Source of the DNA: Thielaviopsis euricoi
Lineage: Eukaryota; Ascomycota; Sordariomycetes; Microascales; Ceratocystidaceae
DNA length: 64,000 bases
Assembly (NCBI GenBank): GCA_001599615.1
Contig: BCHJ01000020.1
Coordinates: 432,644 to 496,643, forward strand
Direction of reading: 5' to 3'
Shown: positions 58,914 to 64,000 of the stretch, piece after piece
Layout of the letters: each line of letters starts with the position of its first letter
How positions within the stretch are numbered: position 1 is the stretch's first letter
Notes under the pieces: generated by a model
What the model saw: only the letters and a program-made list of their open reading frames with translations
Database searches by the model: none
Told to the model about the DNA's origin: nothing
Translations under genes and position numbers: made by a program

Positions 58914-60186
58914 GTTTTGTTTTTCTTATTTTTCTTGCTTTCTTTTTTTTTTGTCTTTTTTTTTGTGCTCTGCTTCTATTGCTACGGTTTTTACTGTAGA
59001 GATATAGACATACGAAATGTTTTTTTTTTTTTCGTATGTTGACTTTTGACTCTGACACAACCTGTTGGCATTTTGTTTGGTGTCTTTTTTGTTCTTGTTG
59101 TTTTCACAAATACTGTACTTTATAAAAAAAATGAATAAAAAAAAAGGTTAAAATCAGTCTTCTTTCTACTTATTCTAACATGAATAGCACAATGTGCCGA
59201 GGTAGCGTTGTGGCAGAAGAAAACAATACAGCATTGTTTCGTTGATGATTTATTTTAATAACACGTGTTATTAATAGTAGTTTAAGTTTCCCTACCCCTG
59301 TACATGGAATCATACATCGGATATTTATTTGGGTGCCATCTTTTGGCTCTATTGCTCAAAAGATTCCGCTTATCTTGTCAAGCATCTATCAGGTTTACAC
59401 ATGTAAAGAAATAGAAACACCTTTATTGCTCGATAAAGCCCAACTTTCTCTACCTAGTGTCAACTCACTCTATCATAGTGACACGGTTATTTTTCGCACG
59501 CTGACGTCGATCTTCCTTGGATCATATTCTACTCAAAGCATGCATATGTGAAGTATAAAAGTTTTCTTCGATTTCGAAACTGTATTGGTCACTCAAATCA
59601 AACCTATAATTTTATATGCCATACTACACCTTCCACTGTATATATACTAGGACATCACATATGGTGTAAAGTGCAGCAACGCAGGTCTACGAGGGTCCTA
59701 ATCTTGTATTTTCAGTTACAGAAAATTGTATTTTCAGAATAATTGATTTGTTCATGTTTTTTTTTTCTTTTTTTTTTTTAATCCTTGAAATTACAAACAC
59801 AAGTTCTTTTGTTTTCCGAACCTTAAGTTAGCAGAAGCACCGTAATGACTTTAGTCTTAGATGGTACTTTTATATAAATGTAAGTACTGCCCTTCTTTTG
59901 TATGCACCTTTTAGCATATTGAGACCAAAGCCACAACAAATATCTACACTTCTTCTCTATCAAGCTATTCTTCTTCTGCACATTGATCTCGCTATCCTTC
60001 AACTTCTTACTACTCCATCGTTAATCGTTCTCGGCTCGCTTCCGCACCTTGCTTTAGGGCCATTCCATCAGCTCCTCTGCCTTCATCAGCTTGCTACCTA
60101 CCAACTGGTCCTGTGCAGTAACACCACAAACTCTTCTGCATATTCCTCTTTGGTACATCGTAGCTTCCAGTCAAGCGTTTTTTACA
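58626..60186. other. Intergenic with extreme homopolymer tract
   Basis: No gene seen. 58783-58912 is a G19-CCC-T52-GG-T22-CC-T30 tract. More T-runs follow to 59034 and again near 59757-59780. The 200 bp before 60187 are C/T-rich, like other gene leaders in this window. Confidence 0.6.
58783..58912. repeat. G19-C3-poly-T compound homopolymer
   Basis: An uninterrupted G19 (58783-58801) and CCC are followed by about 108 nt of T interrupted only by GG (58857-58858) and CC (58881-58882). It resembles no known element here. The exact length is likely unreliable in any short-read or pyrosequencing assembly. Confidence 0.9.
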
Positions 60187-60744
60187 ATGGATAGTTTCGA
60201 GTCATTGGTGTATGAAGAACTGTCGAAAATGTATTTACCCACGCTAGAGACCGAGAATATACATCATATTCCCGGTCTGGTACGCTCCAACACTGAAATC
60301 AGTGATACCCCTTCACTTGATTCTTCCGGATCGCAATCTCCCTGTGATTCTGTCTCTTCTCCCGCCACAGAACTACGCGGCCCTCCTAGGGAACACAAAA
60401 CCTCCAAGCTTAAAAATGCAGTGGAGATGAAAAAACAAGCAAAGAAAATGAGAATTCACACGTCGCGCAAGCAGCAGCAAAGAAAGCCTAACACCACAAC
60501 CTCAAATGTTGGTGGGATTTGTGCCATCGACTTCAGCTCTACTGCCGTGGGGCCGGAATCCTGTGTGACATCTCCAGACTTTGTCTCTGGTCCCCTGGAG
60601 ATGACCACTCCCTTCAACGGACTCCCTGTCCCGTCGCACGACGCCGAATCACCGGCAGCTACTGGGCAGGAAGATACGTTGACCCCGCTGTATGCCATTG
60701 TTGTTCCCTCGAACATAAGCATCGACTGGTGGCCGATTACTTAA
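60187..60744 (+). CDS. Small protein with basic segment, unrecognised
   Basis: Single-exon frame of 185 residues from ATG 60187 (MDSFESLVYEELSKMY); an in-frame ATG at 60091 lies in C/T-rich leader-like sequence and is less likely. The N-terminal 25 residues look amphipathic. A Ser/Pro/Thr-rich part (about 35-68) follows, then a basic stretch at about 69-102 (KTSKLKNAVEMKKQAKKMR and RKQQQRKP) and a Pro/Ser/Thr-rich end finishing SIDWWPIT. It lies 1.6 kb after another small gene of the same strand and of similar make-up (basic patch, then TSPDFVSG resembling GSPNFVES). The two might be distant relatives. No domain is recognised. A short nuclear protein is a reasonable guess only. Confidence 0.55.
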   Translation: MDSFESLVYEELSKMYLPTLETENIHHIPGLVRSNTEISDTPSLDSSGSQSPCDSVSSPATELRGPPREHKTSKLKNAVEMKKQAKKMRIHTSRKQQQRKPNTTTSNVGGICAIDFSSTAVGPESCVTSPDFVSGPLEMTTPFNGLPVPSHDAESPAATGQEDTLTPLYAIVVPSNISIDWWPIT

Positions 60745-61904
60745 GGGAACTTCAACGCCTATGGGGAAGGGAGCGGGTGCAAAGGATTCAGCCAGGGCTC
60801 TGATGTTTTTGTGGATATGACAATTATGGGACCAACCAAGACTACAATCAAACATGGTTGCAAGGATGTGGTGGTGTAACGGTTTTATCCATGTATTCAA
60901 CAATAAAACTAGATGTCTTCAAGGGTCGTTGATTTTGGCATATAAGTATTTGATTTTTTTTATTTTATTTATCCTGTTAGCTACATATACTGCTTCAGTC
61001 TTAAAAAAGTTAATTATAACATAGAAAGAATTTGTTAAATCTACTTGCAAAATAAGGGTCAGTGGGGTCATTACAATATATAACAGGTATACTATAGGTT
61101 AGAGTCTCATTTACTTCACTTGCAGATACACAGGCATACGCTATAGTTTGAACTGTTAGTACAGGCTGTTACTACCCATGAACTTTAGCTTCTCAGACCA
61201 ATTGATTCGATAAGCATTTGCAAATACTTCTGTGTGGTCTTGCAAATTTTGAGGTAAAGCGGAATAATGCATTGAAGTCCGAAGTAGTGTGTAGTTCAAC
61301 CGGAACGAGACATATGTGATTTGCCTATATTTGCCCTTTTTGTTTCTTTTTTATAAGCTGGTTTATTCTTTTTCCTTATTTGGACAGGTTGGGTACATGG
61401 TTATTGGAATTTCATATCAGTACTACCTGCATGTAAGATAACGCGTCGTTGTTGTCTCATTTGTCTATATAATGATATTTCATTTTAAACTCTTGTTAGA
61501 TGGAAGTGCATCATGGAGATTCTAGATTTGCTCAAACTTCATTTGTGGTCAATCGGCATCTCAAGATTACCACTTTAACGTGCATCTAAATCACTGTTGG
61601 GTTTTATGTTGCGGTATTTGAGCGGGTATTTCCATGTATCCATCGGCACAGATGCGCCACCCGAGCTACTAGTAAAAACTTGTATTTTCAAACCAGAGCC
61701 AGCTGTAGGAAAATAAAAAGAATAAAAAAAGAATAAAATAATAAAATAAACCTGTAATTACACTTACATGCGTGAAATTACATATCCGATATTTACACAA
61801 CCCAACCCACGTGTAGCAGCGGATCATCTACCAGCACATCCCCATAAACCTTAAAAGTAAGCAACTTAATCATGTATTTTCAAAAATTCAACACGCTAAC
61901 CCAT
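60745..61904. other. Tail-to-tail gap, nothing recognised
   Basis: AT-rich stretch between the small gene (plus) and the sirtuin (minus). A/T-rich blocks near 60953-60970 and 61710-61750. No gene seen. Confidence 0.6.
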
Positions 61905-63260
61905 CTATTGTTCCGCTTCTTTGGTACTACCACCCTCCTTCTCAACTCCCGTCTTACCGGCCTTTTTATCAACCACCTCTAAATCCTGTGTCTGCGTCTC
62001 TTCGGCTTGGGGTTCGCTTTTCGCCTCTGTTCTGTCTTGTGTCTTGCCGAGCTTGCCTTGGGCCTCTTCTTCCGCGCCGTCCTTTTCTGTTGCTGCCTGA
62101 TCCGCCTCAGGCTTACCTTCCACCTTCTTGTACGTTAGCGAGTCTTCTTCCTCTACCAAGGACTCATTTTCTTCGTCCTTCAGGTCTAGCTGCTCCAGGC
62201 CCTCTGCCATCTTCTCCACAATCTCCTCGTCCAACTCCTCAATCTCCTCCTCCCACGAATCTTGGGTCCGCAGCTGTCTCTCGGCCTCCTTGTCTCCTAC
62301 TATGCTTCTCCACAGCGCATCCAGCTCCTTTGTCCAGCCCAGTAGACGTGCCAGACGTCTCACGCCCTTGTCGCACGGCCCCAGTTCCAGCACGTCATCT
62401 GGTCTCTTGCCCATGTTGCCGACTTGTTCTCTGTTGAAGAGCACTCTAGGTGTCTCTCTCCGCGGCATGTCTGCAACACCAGCAAACGGGTACACCGTCA
62501 GACTCGTGCCAAGCACCAGGACGAGGTCCGCCTCGCGTGCCAGGTGAGTGCTGAGCGTAAACTCCATCGGCAGACCCTCTCCGAAAAAGACAATGTCCGG
62601 CTTCACTAATCCATTGCACTTTTTCTTCCCGCAGCGCGGAACGTGGCCCTGGTCAACATGCTCCTGCATCTCCTTGGCCGGGTAGTCGCTTTTACACTCG
62701 ATGCAGCGCTGCGTCGCAAAGCTTCCGTGGGCCTCGATAATCATATCCTCAGGGACGCCCGCGCGTCTCTCCAGACAATCAATGTTCTGTGTGAACAACT
62801 TGGACAGCAGCTTCTTCTTGGCCAACAGCGCAATAAAGGCATGCGATACCGTCGGGAAGAACTTGCCCGGGTACAGCTCCTTGGCTAGCACATAAAACGG
62901 CTCCGGGTGCTTCCGGAAGAAATCAATGTCAAATACAGCCTCAGGATACGGCAGGTTCAACCGCTTGAGGTTGTTGTACAGGCCAGTCCCCGGCGATCTG
63001 AAATCAGGGACTACAGTCAACAGGCATTAGCATATGCAACAAGGGTTGTATTGCATCGCGATACCGCGTGGTATGATGCGATGCGATGCGATTCGTAGGA
63101 ACTCACTGCCAGCTGCCGTGGAAATACCGGCGCCCGTCAAAACGACAATCTTCTTGACTTTCCCTCCGTTAATGTACTTGGCAACGGCTTCCAGAGTACG
63201 CGCCTCGAGGTTCTCCGGCACGATATCCGGGCCAAGAGAGGCTGATTCGTTCTGGCCCAT
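61905..63260 (-). CDS. Sir2-family NAD-dependent deacetylase (Hst2-like)
   Basis: Two exons, 63260-63107 and 63010-61905, encode 419 residues; the junction restores GAGISTAAG-IPDFRSPGTGLY across an intron with donor GTGAGT and acceptor TGTAG. Sirtuins remove acyl groups from lysine using NAD. Motifs present are GAGIS at 43-47, the TQNIDCLERRAG block with N127 and D129, the catalytic His at 146 (EAHGSF), zinc Cys pairs C154/C157 and C178/C183, FFGEGLP at 193-199 and LGTSLTVYPFA at 218-228. The spacing is that of class I sirtuins, closest to yeast Hst2 and human SIRT2. No long N-terminal domain is present, which argues against Sir2 itself. From about residue 275 the protein continues as a highly charged Glu/Lys-rich tail of about 145 residues, longer than the core requires. 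Cytoplasmic or shuttling location is inferred from the Hst2 likeness. Confidence 0.95.
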
Positions 63261-64000
63261 GGCTAGTTGATTCTTTTTTTTAATTCTTTTGTTGATGTGG
63301 TGTGTTGTTAGAATTGTACCAACTGGTGAGTAAACGAAGAATAAAATGAAAGAGAAAAAAAAATAGTGATATAAGGAATAACAAAATTCGCCAAGTCGTG
63401 ATCCCGGAGAATCTTTACAGTATCAGAATAAGGGTTGTTTGTTTCGCCAAAACAAAGAAATAAACAAAGTTCGCGGGGTGATATGTGGGTATCGTATCTT
63501 ACCGATAAGATAAGAAAACGGCCGACCAAAAACCCAGGAAATGGTACCAGTAAAACTAACAGGCTATTTATGCGATAGGGCAAAAGAAACTTGAAAAGGA
63601 AAATCAAAACATAACAACGCGCTCAAGGCTTGGTTGGGCAGAGCGTGAAATTAATACCAATCTCGCCATGTCGGCAGGCATTACAAACAGTGTTTCATAA
63701 GCGCGGAAAACACAGTACAGCTCGCTCTAGAATATTCACATGGCACCCAGAGGCGGTACAGAATATGCACGGCTTGCTTGGAATCGTGCATGTTCTGTCA
63801 TTGAAAAGCACGGTTTCTGCGCTGGGTTTTAACTTAAGCTTGCAAAGGACGCACAAAAGTACAAACAGCCATTTCACAGAAGCTGTGACTATATGTGGCA
63901 TTCACTGTATGCGCATCAATCTATTGATAATGCTTATATTTCCGGTTCGGCTGATCTGGGTATAGCTCGTATTCGAGAACAAGATAAAAAAGAAATGAAA
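63261..64000. other. Right edge, nothing recognised
   Basis: 5' flank of the sirtuin gene, with an A/T-rich leader near 63270-63300, then unassigned sequence to the window end. The ORF at 63630-63965 has no domain character. Confidence 0.55.

Noticed and set aside
58735..59058. Poly-Phe and poly-Lys ORFs
   Set aside because: Direct translation of the T-tract, not proteins.

Overview
The window reads as nuclear DNA of a fungus, most likely an ascomycete; I cannot place it to genus. Genes carry short introns (about 56-180 nt, one candidate of 510 nt) with GT-AG ends and CTAAC-type branch sites just before the acceptor. The protein set is fungal: a Fig1-like membrane protein, a PIG-V/Gpi18 mannosyltransferase, an Ndt80-family regulator and a fungal-type GH3-GNAT protein. 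Gene density is low. About 15 protein genes and one tRNA sit among long intergenic stretches full of A/T homopolymers, a few of them masked with N.

Layout. 1-804: 5' part of a Ser/Thr-rich protein, minus strand, cut by the window edge. 3376-3447: tRNA-Glu(CTC). 5010-7055: AT-hook, His-rich nuclear-type protein. 8568-10412: conserved fungal protein of unknown function. 10.4-18.9 kb: no gene seen. 18937-20463: PIG-V/Gpi18. 20773-21637: Fig1-like four-pass protein. 24282-26432: YTH-domain RNA reader. 27219-28824: PTPA (PP2A activator). 29283-30268: Ala/Glu/Pro-rich protein.

34198-57417 holds a GlcNAc-use gene cluster: a hexokinase-family sugar kinase (minus), an 8.7 kb gap without a gene, glucosamine-6-phosphate deaminase (plus), an Ndt80/PhoG regulator of the RON1 type (minus), GlcNAc-6-phosphate deacetylase (minus) and a GH3-GNAT fusion (plus). 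Together the enzymes would take GlcNAc from chitin to GlcNAc-6-P (kinase), GlcN-6-P (deacetylase) and fructose-6-P plus ammonia (deaminase). The Ndt80-type factor is the obvious local regulator. No GlcNAc transporter (NGT1 type) is visible.

57.9-60.8 kb has two small unrecognised plus-strand genes, separated by an extreme poly-G/poly-T tract. 61905-63260 encodes a class I sirtuin with a long acidic tail.

Exon borders were set by hand from splice motifs, reading phase and continuity of the protein family. Only the total extent is given as coordinates; exon limits are in the evidence text.
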